A stretch of DNA of 40,310 bases from an uncultured Chloroflexota bacterium (GCA_937974245.1 CALJKV010000126.1:1-40310), one strand, 5' to 3'. Counted from the first letter of the stretch, positions 24,713 to 34,470 are shown. The notes: generated from the sequence alone by a model not told the origin. Numbers and translations: made by a program.

Positions 24713-24759
24713 AACTGTAATCCTACAGCGGTCTGAACCGCCGCATTTGATACGCTGAA
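24672..24759 (+). promoter_or_regulatory. Conserved 88-bp promoter block, copy A
   Basis: It aligns without gaps to 31110-31197. Shared parts are ATGWAATTTT, GACGGGCTGAAACTG, TACAGSGGTC and TTTGATACGCTGAA. TTGACG (24701-24706) and TACAGC (24724-24729), 17 nt apart, could be -35 and -10, with the flanking shared words as activator sites. It precedes the first transfer gene. Confidence 0.7.
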
Positions 24760-24789
24760 CGCAGATGAATGACTGCGGAGGCGATGTGT

Positions 24790-26019
24790 ATGCGGCGAAT
24801 TCATGTGTTTATCCTCTTGGTGATGGCAATCCTGACGACATCCGTCTGGGCAGCCGTTTTTGTATTGCACCAGTCGCAGAATGACGATGTGGCGGCATTA
24901 CCGACGCTGTTCGTGCTACCGTCACTCACACCATCGCATACGCCGCCTGATACACCAACACCAACCCACACACCAACCACGACCAGCACGCCGACGATCA
25001 CACCGTCACCTACAGCGACTACAACAGCGCTTCCCACATTGACACCGACGCTCTCAGCGCGGGTGCTGGAGATCAGCGCGGTCATGCCGGGGGTGTACAT
25101 CCCGCCGACAGCGACGGATTTCCCGTTCGGCACGATTTTACTGCCTGCCCCGCCACAACCCATCGAGCCACTGCCAGATGCGACCCATGAACCGCCGCCG
25201 TATTCAGGTTGGTACAGCTTCGAGTCGGATCATCCATTGGTGCAGTACAGCACACCCTGGCAGGCACGACAGGTCGCGGATGCCAGTCGAGGGCAATACC
25301 ATCGTTCGGAAAATGTACAAAGCGATGTGACCTTTCCTTTTGAAGGGGAGGGGCTGCGGATTCGTTATGTCGCGGCACGCAACATGGGCATGTTCGATGT
25401 GTTCGTGGATGGCGTGGTGATCGACACAGTGGATGCCTACACACCGGAACTGCACTTTCCCGGCACACAGGTGTACTTTGTCGGACCGGGAACGCATACG
25501 CTCACCATCCGCAGTTCACAGCGCAAAAACAACGCCAGCGAAGGCTATGTCATCGGGCTGGATGCTATTCAAGTGTTTCGCGGCACAGCCAACACGCTCA
25601 TCATCCCGCCACCGGCGGAGAGTGCTACACCAACACCCCAGCCGCGTCCGGCGGCAGGCGTGGAACTGGTCGCCGCGCCGCCCACCTTACAACCGACCAC
25701 AACACCTATCGCGCCCGGACTGCTGACGGTTTCAGTCGTCATCGCCTATGACGAGAACGGCAATCGCGCTGTGGATCCAGCCGAAGGCGTGGCGGGGATT
25801 TCAGTGCGAGTCGTGGAGGTGGGTACAAACCGGGTGATCTCGCAGGCGTTCACCGACGCACAGGGCTTCGCGCAGTTGCAGGTGGTCACGTCGGCGCAGG
25901 CGCGAGTCGTCGTGCCGTATTTTGGCAAAGTGTGGGAAATTCCACGCAGTCGCGGCGGGGGACAGGTCGCCTTCACCCTGCTCCTGCAACCGGGCAACCA
26001 GCCGGGCTTAATCCCTTAA
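24790..26019 (+). CDS. Membrane-anchored surface protein with Thr/Pro-rich stalk
   Basis: The 409-aa protein has an N-terminal signal anchor (RIHVFILLVMAILTTSVWAA), a long Thr/Pro-rich linker (about 35-95), a beta-sandwich domain like those that bind carbohydrate (about 140-270, with GWYSFESDHPLVQY and FDVFVDGVVIDTV), a second Pro-rich linker, and a C-terminal SdrD B-like repeat (DENGNRAVDPAEGVAGISV). It is likely displayed outside the cell as an adhesin or mating-pair factor. Thr/Pro linkers of this kind are common in Chloroflexota. Of two nearby ATG codons (24784, 24790) the second has the better GGAGG spacing. It is first in the transfer operon, downstream of promoter block A. Confidence 0.75.
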   Translation: MRRIHVFILLVMAILTTSVWAAVFVLHQSQNDDVAALPTLFVLPSLTPSHTPPDTPTPTHTPTTTSTPTITPSPTATTTALPTLTPTLSARVLEISAVMPGVYIPPTATDFPFGTILLPAPPQPIEPLPDATHEPPPYSGWYSFESDHPLVQYSTPWQARQVADASRGQYHRSENVQSDVTFPFEGEGLRIRYVAARNMGMFDVFVDGVVIDTVDAYTPELHFPGTQVYFVGPGTHTLTIRSSQRKNNASEGYVIGLDAIQVFRGTANTLIIPPPAESATPTPQPRPAAGVELVAAPPTLQPTTTPIAPGLLTVSVVIAYDENGNRAVDPAEGVAGISVRVVEVGTNRVISQAFTDAQGFAQLQVVTSAQARVVVPYFGKVWEIPRSRGGGQVAFTLLLQPGNQPGLIP

Positions 26020-26033
26020 AGATGAGGAACGAG

Positions 26034-26711
26034 ATGAACGAAGAACGCACTCTTGAGCAAGTTCAGCGCGGGATGCTCCTGCGCTCAATCTATGTGTTGA
26101 TCGTGCCTGTCATGCTGATGTTCGCGGCGCTGGCCTGCGGCACAGTCGTCACCGATCAGGCGCAATACACCTGCCCGACACCGATTCCGCAGCCAACGGC
26201 AACCGTGCTGGCAGGCACACCCATACCGACGCTTGCGCCACCACCCACACCCTACACCATCGCGCCGCCGGGGGATTTCTACCTCGGCGATGCAGTGTTT
26301 GTCGGTCAGCAAGGCGCACCGCTGCGTTTGCGTTTCCGTTTACAGAACGTGCAGGTTCAGCCCGCTGGCACGCAGAACCTGGTGATATGGCGTTTGGAAA
26401 TCCGCAACGTCGGCACAGCGACCTATGAAGCTATCCCGCCCGCGCTGATGTTCATCACCCGTATCACGACCGCAAACGGCGAACAAACAGGCACATGGCG
26501 CACCTCAGAAGTAGCCATGAATGCGGTAGGCTTCACGAATGAGAACTACGATCCGCTTTCGCCCGGCGCGACACGCATCTATCGACTAGCGGCCTATATC
26601 CCGTCTGGAAGCCCGGATCAGTTCGCCTATCTGCTGGATGGCGACGGCGGCAACCGCATCACCTGGGCCAACCAGAGCAATCCCTACTGCTCCGGCGACG
26701 TGGCGGATTAA
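26034..26711 (+). CDS. Lipoprotein with beta-sandwich domain
   Basis: The 225-aa protein has a type II signal peptide with hydrophobic core VLIVPVMLMF and lipobox AALAC, a short Pro/Thr-rich stalk, and a beta-rich domain (LRLRFRLQNVQV, VIWRLEIRNVGTATYE) like DUF4352 proteins. It probably sits on the outer side of the membrane as part of the transfer apparatus, in a VirB7-like place; this is inferred from context. GAGG lies 6 nt before ATG 26034; longer frames overlap the previous gene. Confidence 0.72.
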   Translation: MNEERTLEQVQRGMLLRSIYVLIVPVMLMFAALACGTVVTDQAQYTCPTPIPQPTATVLAGTPIPTLAPPPTPYTIAPPGDFYLGDAVFVGQQGAPLRLRFRLQNVQVQPAGTQNLVIWRLEIRNVGTATYEAIPPALMFITRITTANGEQTGTWRTSEVAMNAVGFTNENYDPLSPGATRIYRLAAYIPSGSPDQFAYLLDGDGGNRITWANQSNPYCSGDVAD

Positions 26712-26726
26712 GAAGAGAGGACAACC

Positions 26727-29348
26727 ATGCCTGATTTTGGGCGGATGATTGACGAATTCATTTACAGCGTGATTGTGATGATCGCGGGCGTGCATTGGAG
26801 CCTGCAAAAGGCGGTCATCATGGCGGGCTATACGATTAAGCTCATCAACCAGTGGCTGATTGAAAACGCCTTTGTGCCCATCATCGCCCAGACCAACGAC
26901 AGCCTGCGTCTGGCGGTGAGCTACGTCTTCATCATCGCGTTATTGGTGCTTGGCTTGACGTACATGCTGGCGGCGCTGGTGCGGCTGGATGTGGTCAGCC
27001 CGCGTAACGCGCTGACCTGGTACGCGGCGGGTGTGCTGTTCTTCGCCATCGGACCGAGTTTTTACCAGGGTATGAACGACTTCCGGTTGAATATCGCGCA
27101 GGTCATGTACATCAGCGTGCTGGATGGGCTGAACAACAACGCCGGGGATTTCTCATCATTAGCGCAGGTCAATTCCAACGATCTCGACCTGGGCGCGCTG
27201 TGCGACCAGTTCGACGTGTACCTGCCAGGCGCGACTGGACCGGGACCGATTGATGGATTGGACATCGCCATGGCCTACCTGCGTGGACACCCACAGGATG
27301 TGATGGGTTATCCGCAGCCGGTCTATTCGCCAGGCTGTGGAATCTACCTGATGAATCCCAATGCCTCCACCTGGGCGGGCGCGGGTGGCACATCGGTCGT
27401 GCCGATGGACTGGAACATGGAAGGCGGCTATTTCGACTACACTATGTCACCGGGCACATGGGACGGCGTTTCAGGCGACGAACGCGACGCGGCGGTATCG
27501 CGGGCGGGCGCATCGCAACAACGGGCGCTGACCGCCTGGCCGTTGCTGATCTTTGCCCTGATTGAACAGGTCGTGCATCTACTGATCACGATTGCGATGG
27601 GCATCACCTTCATCTCGTTTGGCATCGCCATCCTGTTCGCCTTTTTCAAACGCACCGAGAGTATCGCCCACAACATCATCAACCAGTGGATTGAGTTGAT
27701 CGTGCAGACCACCATCATTGCCCTGATCCAGGCGCTGGTGATTGGCTTCTTCCTGGCGGGCGCTGCCACTGGCAGCGCGGCAGCCATCATCGGAATCGGT
27801 CTGCTGTGTCTGGTCTTCATCCTGATTACCATGTGGTCGGGTATCAAGGCGGTTTGGAACAGCTTCAACCGGCTGTTCAATGCCATGAGTCAGGTCACAG
27901 GCGGGGTGATGGTCTCTCCCGGCACAGCGGCGGTGGCAACGGCAGGGGCTGGCGCACTGGCAGCAGGTGCGGCGGTGAGTGTGGGTTCAAACGCGCTGGC
28001 AGGCATGACCGCGCTCAATCGTGGGGCGACGATGGCGCAGGCGGCAGGTGTGACTTTCGGTGGTTCACAGACTCTCAGCGGCGCGGCACGCACATTGGCG
28101 TATCTACCCGGCGCACGGAATACCGCGCTGGGTGAAGCGGCGGAACAGTTCACTGAAGGCAGCGTCACCCGGCAGGTGGCACGCAACATCCCGGTTGTCG
28201 GGCGCATCATCGGCCCGATGGTCGGTACGACACTTCTGAGTGACCGTGATCCTGAGAAAGTGGATGTCAATGCGCAGGGGCAGGTGGTCAACCGTCCGAT
28301 GCTCGTTCCGGCAGTCGGTGACAGTCTGGATAGCTGGACGATCCCGCGTCGCGCCCGTCGGCGCGGCGCGAATGCGGACACGGAATTCTTTGAAGACGGC
28401 GACGGCGACATGTTGCCGGGGAATTTGCCGGATCGCGTGCGTCCACGGCGCATGGGCACGTTTACCCCAATCAGCCCGGTATCTGAAATACCAGAACCTA
28501 CAGCACCTGCGGCGAGCAGCGATACGGAAGCCCGTCGTCAGCGCGAGCGCAGTGATTACAACGCCGAGATGGCCAGCGAGGAGATGGAGCAGCACCTATC
28601 CGATGCCCTCCGCGCCCACACCGGCACGCATTCTACGCTGGGTTCGATGTTAACCCAGGATCGTGGCGTAGGCGGCAATGAACGTCTGGAGCAAGCGGCA
28701 GATGCACTTCTACGGGCGGCACAAATGCAGATGCAAATCATGCTGGGGCAGCTTCGTGTGGGGGGCGTACCGAACGTCGCCGGTGTCATGGGCGATGTCG
28801 TAGGTCAGGTGCAGCGTGACCGTCAGCAGGCTGGGCAACCCGTCAACGCTGGCGTCGATCATCTTCAGGTGGCGGATCATATGGCGCGGGCGATGGGCAT
28901 CACGCCGCAGGAGACAGGCGGATCGCCCATTCAGCGTGATTTGGCGCGGTTTGGTTTGTTTGTTGATCAGGCGCTGAAGCTGGGATTGTCCCCCCATCAG
29001 ACGGAACAGGTGGTGCGTGAGGTGCAGTCCTCGCCTGAAGGCCGAATGCAGCCCGCCACCCGTGATCTGCTGGATAAGCAGGTACAGACGACACAGAACG
29101 TGTCGTGGATCAAGGCGCGGGATGAGGTGGATCGACTGGAACACAGCGCCGGGATGCTGCCGCCAGAGATTACCGCTTATGGCGCGATGCGGGTGCCCGT
29201 CGAGAACGCGCAACCGCAGGTGAATGTGAACGTCGATCCGACGGTGCAGGTCAATGTACAAGCCCCTGCTGAAGATGGTTATGACAACGCCATGCGCCGC
29301 GAGTCGTCACTGGGCGGCAGTGGTAATGTCATCGGAGGCGGCTCATGA
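26727..29348 (+). CDS. VirB6/TrbL-like multi-pass membrane protein of the transfer apparatus
   Basis: This 873-aa protein has hydrophobic segments at about 60-85, 95-112, 268-310 and 331-372, then an Ala/Gly-rich stretch (400-425) and a long hydrophilic C-terminal tail rich in Gln, Arg and acidic residues. The size, membrane cluster and position before VirB2/B3/B4-like genes fit the VirB6/TrbL channel component of type IV secretion. The tail (about 430-873) probably lies in the cytoplasm; it has repeated NV/QV motifs near the end. GAGAGGA lies upstream of ATG 26727. The next gene overlaps by ATGA. Confidence 0.8.
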   Translation: MPDFGRMIDEFIYSVIVMIAGVHWSLQKAVIMAGYTIKLINQWLIENAFVPIIAQTNDSLRLAVSYVFIIALLVLGLTYMLAALVRLDVVSPRNALTWYAAGVLFFAIGPSFYQGMNDFRLNIAQVMYISVLDGLNNNAGDFSSLAQVNSNDLDLGALCDQFDVYLPGATGPGPIDGLDIAMAYLRGHPQDVMGYPQPVYSPGCGIYLMNPNASTWAGAGGTSVVPMDWNMEGGYFDYTMSPGTWDGVSGDERDAAVSRAGASQQRALTAWPLLIFALIEQVVHLLITIAMGITFISFGIAILFAFFKRTESIAHNIINQWIELIVQTTIIALIQALVIGFFLAGAATGSAAAIIGIGLLCLVFILITMWSGIKAVWNSFNRLFNAMSQVTGGVMVSPGTAAVATAGAGALAAGAAVSVGSNALAGMTALNRGATMAQAAGVTFGGSQTLSGAARTLAYLPGARNTALGEAAEQFTEGSVTRQVARNIPVVGRIIGPMVGTTLLSDRDPEKVDVNAQGQVVNRPMLVPAVGDSLDSWTIPRRARRRGANADTEFFEDGDGDMLPGNLPDRVRPRRMGTFTPISPVSEIPEPTAPAASSDTEARRQRERSDYNAEMASEEMEQHLSDALRAHTGTHSTLGSMLTQDRGVGGNERLEQAADALLRAAQMQMQIMLGQLRVGGVPNVAGVMGDVVGQVQRDRQQAGQPVNAGVDHLQVADHMARAMGITPQETGGSPIQRDLARFGLFVDQALKLGLSPHQTEQVVREVQSSPEGRMQPATRDLLDKQVQTTQNVSWIKARDEVDRLEHSAGMLPPEITAYGAMRVPVENAQPQVNVNVDPTVQVNVQAPAEDGYDNAMRRESSLGGSGNVIGGGS

Positions 29349-31060
29349 TTGAACAACTGCGGTTCCATACGCTAGACGAGCTTCAGGCGCTTTCGCTGGA
29401 AGAATTGCAGGCGCTGTGGGAACTCGTGCCCACTGACCGCCAGAAAGCCTACCGCACCGCTTATGACCGCGAAGTCCGTAATGCGGGTGCCATTGGTTCT
29501 GACACGCTGGAACGGCAGGTCGCTGCTGAACTGCTCAAGCGCTATGACGAGTCGGCACTGGTGCCGGTGGGGTCGCGCTGGGCGCGGACCCCGCTGCGCG
29601 TGCAGGATGCCGCACGCGAGAATGATTTACCTGATATGGCAGACAATGCACAGGTGACGGCATCCAGCAAGCCTTCCCCCAAAGTGTTAGTGGCGATGGG
29701 GTTGCTGGCACTGGTCTTTGTCGGCGTGCTTTTGCCTCGTCTGTTCGGTGGTGGCAGTTCTAATGAAGGCGAGATAGAAGTCACACAGGAAGTCAGTCCG
29801 ACTCCGACGCCTGTCGTTAGCCCAACCCCCACACCTCTCGCGCTGGAAGCGCAGGACGATGTGATTACGAGTGGAGATCGTGAACGGGTTGTGGCCTATC
29901 CGGTCAATTTGCAGGTGGTTTTACCCGAAGGTGATTCCGCGCCGCGTGTGTGGGTCGTCCAGCGGCGCACCGTCCGCGCCGCCGAATGGAATTATGACGC
30001 GAACCCCGACATTGCTTCATTCGTCAGTGGCATGTCGGTGCGTCCGGTGATTGGCATCCCGTACTCAGAGGAAAACGCCGCGTGGTTTGAATCGATGGAA
30101 GAAGGCACGGTCTTCAATTTGACCATGAACACTGGCGCGATTCTGCGCTACGAGTTCGCTGCCAAAACCGACGTGCGCCGCAGTGATACCAGCATCTTCC
30201 GTCAGGTTGGGCCCGGATTGGTACTACTGTTGATCGGTGAAACGGATGCCGATGGCTTACCTACTGCGACGCGCACACTGGTCACGGCGACCTATCCACC
30301 GGATCAGGAACTCTCCCGCGGCGGGGAACTGGTCGGTTTGAGTTTCAGCGTGCACGAAGGCGGTATTAGCGAAACGCTCCAGCTTGGCGATGAGGCGACC
30401 CTCACTCTGCGTGATGTGCAAACCATAACCGATAATCCTGATCTACCGGGTGGGCAACAGGTGCTGGTATTCAATCTGGATGTCAGCGCAGGCGTGGATG
30501 ATCTGGAGACCTCACTGTGGCGTGTCGAAGTCTACGATGCGGGCGGGCAGGTCTATCTGCCCAACACGCTGGCGCTGGATACAGCGGATTACGGCGCAAT
30601 ACCTCTCGACATCCCCTCGCTGTCGCTCATCCCTGCCTCTGTGGGCTATCTTGTGCCGATGGATTTCTCCGGTGGGCGGCTGGTTATCTCGGATGGGAGC
30701 GGACAGGCGGTGTCGTTCCGCTTCACGTTGATCACACCTGAAATAGAAGTGCAATATGACGGCATCGATGTGCGGTTGGTGAGCGTGACCACGATTGCGC
30801 GGCAGATTACCACCAGTCTGCGGATTTACAACGGGCAAACCACGCCCGTAACCTTCACCCCCGACGACATCTGGCTGGCGCTGGGCTATGCGCCGGACCC
30901 ACCCGGCCCGCGCAACCCGGCGGAAGGAATGCAACCCTTTGAACTGCTACCAGAACAGGCGGTGAACCTGACGCTGGTCTGGTATTGGGCGGATGAACCC
31001 TACGCCGCGCTTCAGGTGGGAAGCTATCGGTGGGCGATTCAACTGATTCGCGGTTCTTAA
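29345..31060 (+). CDS. Bitopic membrane protein with extracellular beta domains, transfer operon
   Basis: The 571-aa protein has a cytoplasmic N-terminus (1-110) with leucine-rich repeats of the type ELQALSLEELQALW, one membrane segment (about 113-133, VLVAMGLLALVFVGVLLP), a Pro/Thr-rich stalk (TPTPVVSPTPTP) and a large beta-rich outer part. The topology resembles VirB8/VirB10-type scaffold proteins, but no sequence motif proves it. It overlaps the VirB6-like gene by 4 nt and ends the first transfer operon. Confidence 0.65.
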   Translation: MIEQLRFHTLDELQALSLEELQALWELVPTDRQKAYRTAYDREVRNAGAIGSDTLERQVAAELLKRYDESALVPVGSRWARTPLRVQDAARENDLPDMADNAQVTASSKPSPKVLVAMGLLALVFVGVLLPRLFGGGSSNEGEIEVTQEVSPTPTPVVSPTPTPLALEAQDDVITSGDRERVVAYPVNLQVVLPEGDSAPRVWVVQRRTVRAAEWNYDANPDIASFVSGMSVRPVIGIPYSEENAAWFESMEEGTVFNLTMNTGAILRYEFAAKTDVRRSDTSIFRQVGPGLVLLLIGETDADGLPTATRTLVTATYPPDQELSRGGELVGLSFSVHEGGISETLQLGDEATLTLRDVQTITDNPDLPGGQQVLVFNLDVSAGVDDLETSLWRVEVYDAGGQVYLPNTLALDTADYGAIPLDIPSLSLIPASVGYLVPMDFSGGRLVISDGSGQAVSFRFTLITPEIEVQYDGIDVRLVSVTTIARQITTSLRIYNGQTTPVTFTPDDIWLALGYAPDPPGPRNPAEGMQPFELLPEQAVNLTLVWYWADEPYAALQVGSYRWAIQLIRGS

Positions 31061-31109
31061 CCCTCACGTTATGGGTTGGCATACCCTGTCAGCCCATCTC
31101 CCCTCCCGA

Positions 31110-31197
31110 ATGAAATTTTAACGGGCACTTTGCCAAAACTGACGGGCTGAAACTGAAGGATTACAGGGGTCACGCCATCTCACTTTGATACGCTGAA
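31110..31197 (+). promoter_or_regulatory. Conserved 88-bp promoter block, copy B
   Basis: It matches 24672-24759 in all key words and spacing. CTGACG (31139-31144) and TACAGG (31162-31167) are 17 nt apart. It stands before the pilin/VirB4-like operon, so both transfer operons are probably switched on together. Confidence 0.7.
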
Positions 31198-31324
31198 AGG
31201 GTCAGGGAGTGAGGTGGCGACGGCGTTCCCAACCGTGCCGGATGACCCCACACACTTGAGTATACAGCGTCATGGCGCACCGGCGGACTATCTGTTTGCC
31301 ACCTCTACCCGACGTACCGTTCAT

Positions 31325-31350
31325 CTCCTGAAGTCTCGATATCGAGGAGG
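31325..31350 (+). promoter_or_regulatory. Shine-Dalgarno of the pilin gene inside a possible hairpin
   Basis: CTCGATATCGAG (31335-31346) is a perfect palindrome that runs into GAGGAGG. CTCCT at 31325-31329 could also pair with AGGAG of the ribosome site. RNA folding could therefore limit pilin translation. Confidence 0.4.
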
Positions 31351-31358
31351 ATTTTTCG

Positions 31359-31598
31359 TTGGATCTGTCAACCGCAATTGAGCAGTTTTTCGGGGATGTG
31401 CAGACGGCTGCACAGACCATCGCACCGCTGATCGCCGTGATCGGCTTCATCGGGCTGGGCGTGATGTATATGGGTTCCAGTTGGCCGATTATCGGCGACT
31501 GGAAAAAGGACAATCCCAAAGCCGCCAATCAGGTGGTCGTGGGTTTGCTCTTCGTCATCTTCGCCTCCAGCGTCACCACCCTGATCTCATTCGCTTAG
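31359..31598 (+). CDS. VirB2/TrbC-like pilin or channel subunit
   Basis: This 79-aa protein has two hydrophobic helices (about 18-40, TIAPLIAVIGFIGLGVMYMG, and 56-76, VVVGLLFVIFASSVTTLI) separated by a charged loop (DWKKDNPKA). Size, two-helix plan and position before a VirB3/VirB4 pair fit VirB2-family subunits. There is no clear cleavable signal peptide. The start codon is TTG, 8 nt after a strong GAGGAGG, so expression may be tuned at translation. Confidence 0.8.
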   Translation: MDLSTAIEQFFGDVQTAAQTIAPLIAVIGFIGLGVMYMGSSWPIIGDWKKDNPKAANQVVVGLLFVIFASSVTTLISFA

Positions 31599-31659
31599 CG
31601 TCGTGCGCCGGGTATGGGGCGTTACACAAGCGCCCCACCTTGCGCGTCCTGGAGGGAAC

Positions 31660-32127
31660 ATGGCGGCAGATTTCAAATCCCATGTGTTACTGCGTGATGA
31701 AAAAGGCTTGTTTGGCATCCCGTTCAAGCGCTTGCTGCTGGCGGGTGTCGGCGGCGGCATGACCTACACCATCTTCAACCTGGCTGTGCCCGGCTGGTCG
31801 ATTCCGGTGGCGGTGGTGACGGGTTTGCTGACCATCATCCTGACCGGATTACGCGGTGGTATCCCATTGTGGCAGCGCCTGATTTACCGCCTGCGCGGGA
31901 CACTCTTGCTGATTGCCGCCCGGTATCCACGCAGCCCCATCGGTCAATTGACCGCAACGCTGGAACTGCCGGTAGACCTGGTGCGACTCGATGGGGCACG
32001 GGTGTTTGCGCCACCGTCGCCTAACCTTGATGTTGACCTGCGCGAGTGGATCACCTTCGCCCACGCTCAGGAGACCGACGGGTTGGTGTTTGTCGATGCG
32101 CCACTGAAGGAAGTGTTGGATGAGTGA
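31660..32127 (+). CDS. VirB3-like membrane protein
   Basis: The 155-aa protein has two adjacent membrane helices near 20-60 (LLLAGVGGGMTYTIF and VAVVTGLLTIILTGL) followed by a basic loop and a soluble C-terminus. VirB3/PrgI-type proteins have this plan and stand just before VirB4. GGAGG 4 nt before ATG 31660 sets the start; the frame from 31603 lacks one. It overlaps the VirB4-like gene by 8 nt. Confidence 0.72.
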   Translation: MAADFKSHVLLRDEKGLFGIPFKRLLLAGVGGGMTYTIFNLAVPGWSIPVAVVTGLLTIILTGLRGGIPLWQRLIYRLRGTLLLIAARYPRSPIGQLTATLELPVDLVRLDGARVFAPPSPNLDVDLREWITFAHAQETDGLVFVDAPLKEVLDE

Positions 32128-34234
32128 CGTTCGTACTTTTCTGATCGAACCTTTTGACATCATGCTTCATGCCACCGAAGAAGGTGTGCAGTCGTTGCAG
32201 GCACGGTTTTCGACCTGGCTGCGGACGCTGAATACTCCGGCGCGGTTCGCCTGCTGGCAGATGCCCGCCACGCTGGACGAAAAGATCAACACGCTCAGCC
32301 GGACGGCGAAGGAGACCGACGATCCGCAGCGGGCGCAGCTGCTGATGGAATATCGCCGCCACTATGAACAATTGGATGATAGCGCCGAATATCAACGGGC
32401 GTTGTGCGGTATGGCGGTCTGGAGCGACCAGAACGCCCGCGCTCTCGCTGGCGGCATGGGTTCTTCCTTTGATACATCGGTGGTTGAAGGTACATGGCCT
32501 GCGTTGTTCAATGGCCGCTACGAAATCCGGGACACCCCCTTCTGGCATCTGGCACCGGTGGGCAGACCCGGCGGTCGTCCGCTGTGGGCGATCCTGAATA
32601 GCTACGAATTCGCTCCGGCGACCTGGAACTTTTTCCGTCCGCTGCCGCCCTTGCTCAGACTCAACTTCCCGCTGGCGCTGGTGGTGGATATTCCCAAGAC
32701 GTATGAACGGAACAGCGCCATTGACGCGCTGGAAGGCATCATTCAGGCCTATGACGTGCATCTCTCGTCTGTCAGTGGTGAGGACAGTCGTAGCGTTCAG
32801 CGCATCACGGACTGTCGCAAAGCATTACAGGAGATCAACGCCGGGGATGCCCTGCATCTGGTGCAACTGAGCATCGCCATCGCCGCCGATGACCTCGATA
32901 CGCTCAAAGAACGCGTGCAGGCGGTGGTGCATGAGACCAAAGCATGGTTTTTCCTGCGGCATGAAGTCGGTGAACTACTGGCGCGCAGCTTAGGTTTCTT
33001 CGCCGCCCGCCGTACCAAAGAGATCGGGCTGCCGGATACCACCTGGCCGGTGGTGTCGCGGGAACTGGCGCTGATGCTGTCGCCGCTGGGCTACCGCAAG
33101 CTGTCGGCGACGGATGGCGTGTTGCGTGGCGAAGCGGTTGGAGCGTCCTATCCGGTCTTTCATAACTCATGGCGGGACAAACGCGCCACCCATGAAATCT
33201 GGGTCGGTACGAGCGGCTTCGGAAAAACGTTCGCCAACAACTGTTATCTGACGCGGGAGTATGCTGAGAACGGCATTCCCTTTGACCTGCTCGAACCGAT
33301 GGGACACGGGCGACATATCGCCGAAGCCTTCGGTTTGCCCTGGTATGTGATGAGCGCCAAAGCCACACGCCTCAATCCGCAGGATGTCATGTTCCCGACG
33401 CTGATTGAGCAGGTATCGCACACCACCCGCATCTATGAAACGGTGCTGGGTCGCCCGCTGTCGGGCGGACAACGTCAGAATCTGGAACGCGGTCTGCTGG
33501 GTGAGGCGCTGGAAGTGTTGTATCGCGGTTTTACTGACCTCAGTAAAGTCACGCCCGATGTCACGCCGACCTGTGATGTGGTCTGTGATGTGCTGTCGGG
33601 ATTGGGCGACAAGCAAGCCACAAAAGCCATCGCCAAAGACCTGGCCGACGAAATTGCGGGATTGTGTACCGGCAGTGGACCGTGGTCGTCATTCCTCAAC
33701 GGCATCACCAATGTTGACCTGACGCGCGGCGGCAGGGATTGGATCAGTCCGCGTGTGTTCAGTTTCCACGAGCTGGAAAGCGACCCGATCTTGCAGGCGC
33801 TGGCCTACACGCAGGTGCTCTCTGCTATCCGCCGTGACAGCCTGATCGACGAACAGCCGCGCATCATCGCGGTAGATGAGGTCTACCGTCTAATGCGTCA
33901 CCCGTCGCTGCTGGACTTCCTGATTGAGGCGGCCAAGACGTTCCGCACTCGCAGAAAAAAGCTCGTGTCAATTGATCAGAATATGTCGGTCTTCCTTGAA
34001 CCCAAAGCGCGGATGATCTTCGAGAACAGCCCGATCAGGGTGATTTTCAGCCAGCGGCAGGGCATGAATGTCTTCCGCGAGGATGCCGCCTTCCAGCACC
34101 TGAACCAGCAGCACCGCGACATCATCGCCGCCCTGCCGCGCTTCCACTTTCTGCTGGACATTGCCGGAGAATCCCTATTTTACCTGGTCAATCGTCCGTC
34201 ACCGGGCGAGCTGGCGCGCTTCTCGACGACATGA
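32120..34234 (+). CDS. virB4: VirB4/TraC-family type IV secretion ATPase
   Basis: The 704-aa protein has Walker A GTSGFGKT (about residues 363-370), Walker B IIAVDEVYRLM (about 581-591) and the later motifs typical of VirB4 (KTFRTRRKKLVSIDQN, ENSPIRVIFSQRQ). The N-terminal half is the less conserved VirB4 domain. It powers assembly and substrate transfer at the inner side of the membrane. ATG 32120 overlaps the VirB3-like gene. It is the clearest marker that this region is a conjugation system. Confidence 0.93.
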   Translation: MSDVRTFLIEPFDIMLHATEEGVQSLQARFSTWLRTLNTPARFACWQMPATLDEKINTLSRTAKETDDPQRAQLLMEYRRHYEQLDDSAEYQRALCGMAVWSDQNARALAGGMGSSFDTSVVEGTWPALFNGRYEIRDTPFWHLAPVGRPGGRPLWAILNSYEFAPATWNFFRPLPPLLRLNFPLALVVDIPKTYERNSAIDALEGIIQAYDVHLSSVSGEDSRSVQRITDCRKALQEINAGDALHLVQLSIAIAADDLDTLKERVQAVVHETKAWFFLRHEVGELLARSLGFFAARRTKEIGLPDTTWPVVSRELALMLSPLGYRKLSATDGVLRGEAVGASYPVFHNSWRDKRATHEIWVGTSGFGKTFANNCYLTREYAENGIPFDLLEPMGHGRHIAEAFGLPWYVMSAKATRLNPQDVMFPTLIEQVSHTTRIYETVLGRPLSGGQRQNLERGLLGEALEVLYRGFTDLSKVTPDVTPTCDVVCDVLSGLGDKQATKAIAKDLADEIAGLCTGSGPWSSFLNGITNVDLTRGGRDWISPRVFSFHELESDPILQALAYTQVLSAIRRDSLIDEQPRIIAVDEVYRLMRHPSLLDFLIEAAKTFRTRRKKLVSIDQNMSVFLEPKARMIFENSPIRVIFSQRQGMNVFREDAAFQHLNQQHRDIIAALPRFHFLLDIAGESLFYLVNRPSPGELARFSTT

Positions 34235-34251
34235 AACGAGAGTGAGATGAG

Positions 34252-34446
34252 ATGGCAAAGAAAGAAACCGTACATCCCTGGCAGCAGATTGAGGAACAGG
34301 CTTTCCACGCCTTCCGGGAATGGCCGTTGTGGTTGGTACTGCGTCAGCGCGAGCTGGCCGCCCAACAATCCGGCAGCCGAGCGACGGCACGTCCGGTTGC
34401 TGCTGCGGGTGCTGGTGAATCAACTGAGCGACCGGAGGGCAATTAA
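34252..34446 (+). CDS. Small hypothetical protein, 64 aa
   Basis: It starts 17 nt after virB4 with GAGTGAG upstream. The first half is Trp-rich and helical (WQQIEEQAFHAF, WPLWLVLRQREL); the tail is Ala/Gly-rich and disordered. No family is recognised. Position and spacing suggest a real gene, though the overlapping frame at 34247 makes this less sure. Confidence 0.5.
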   Translation: MAKKETVHPWQQIEEQAFHAFREWPLWLVLRQRELAAQQSGSRATARPVAAAGAGESTERPEGN

Positions 34447-34470
34447 TCGATGGATGGAGGAACAAAGCGC

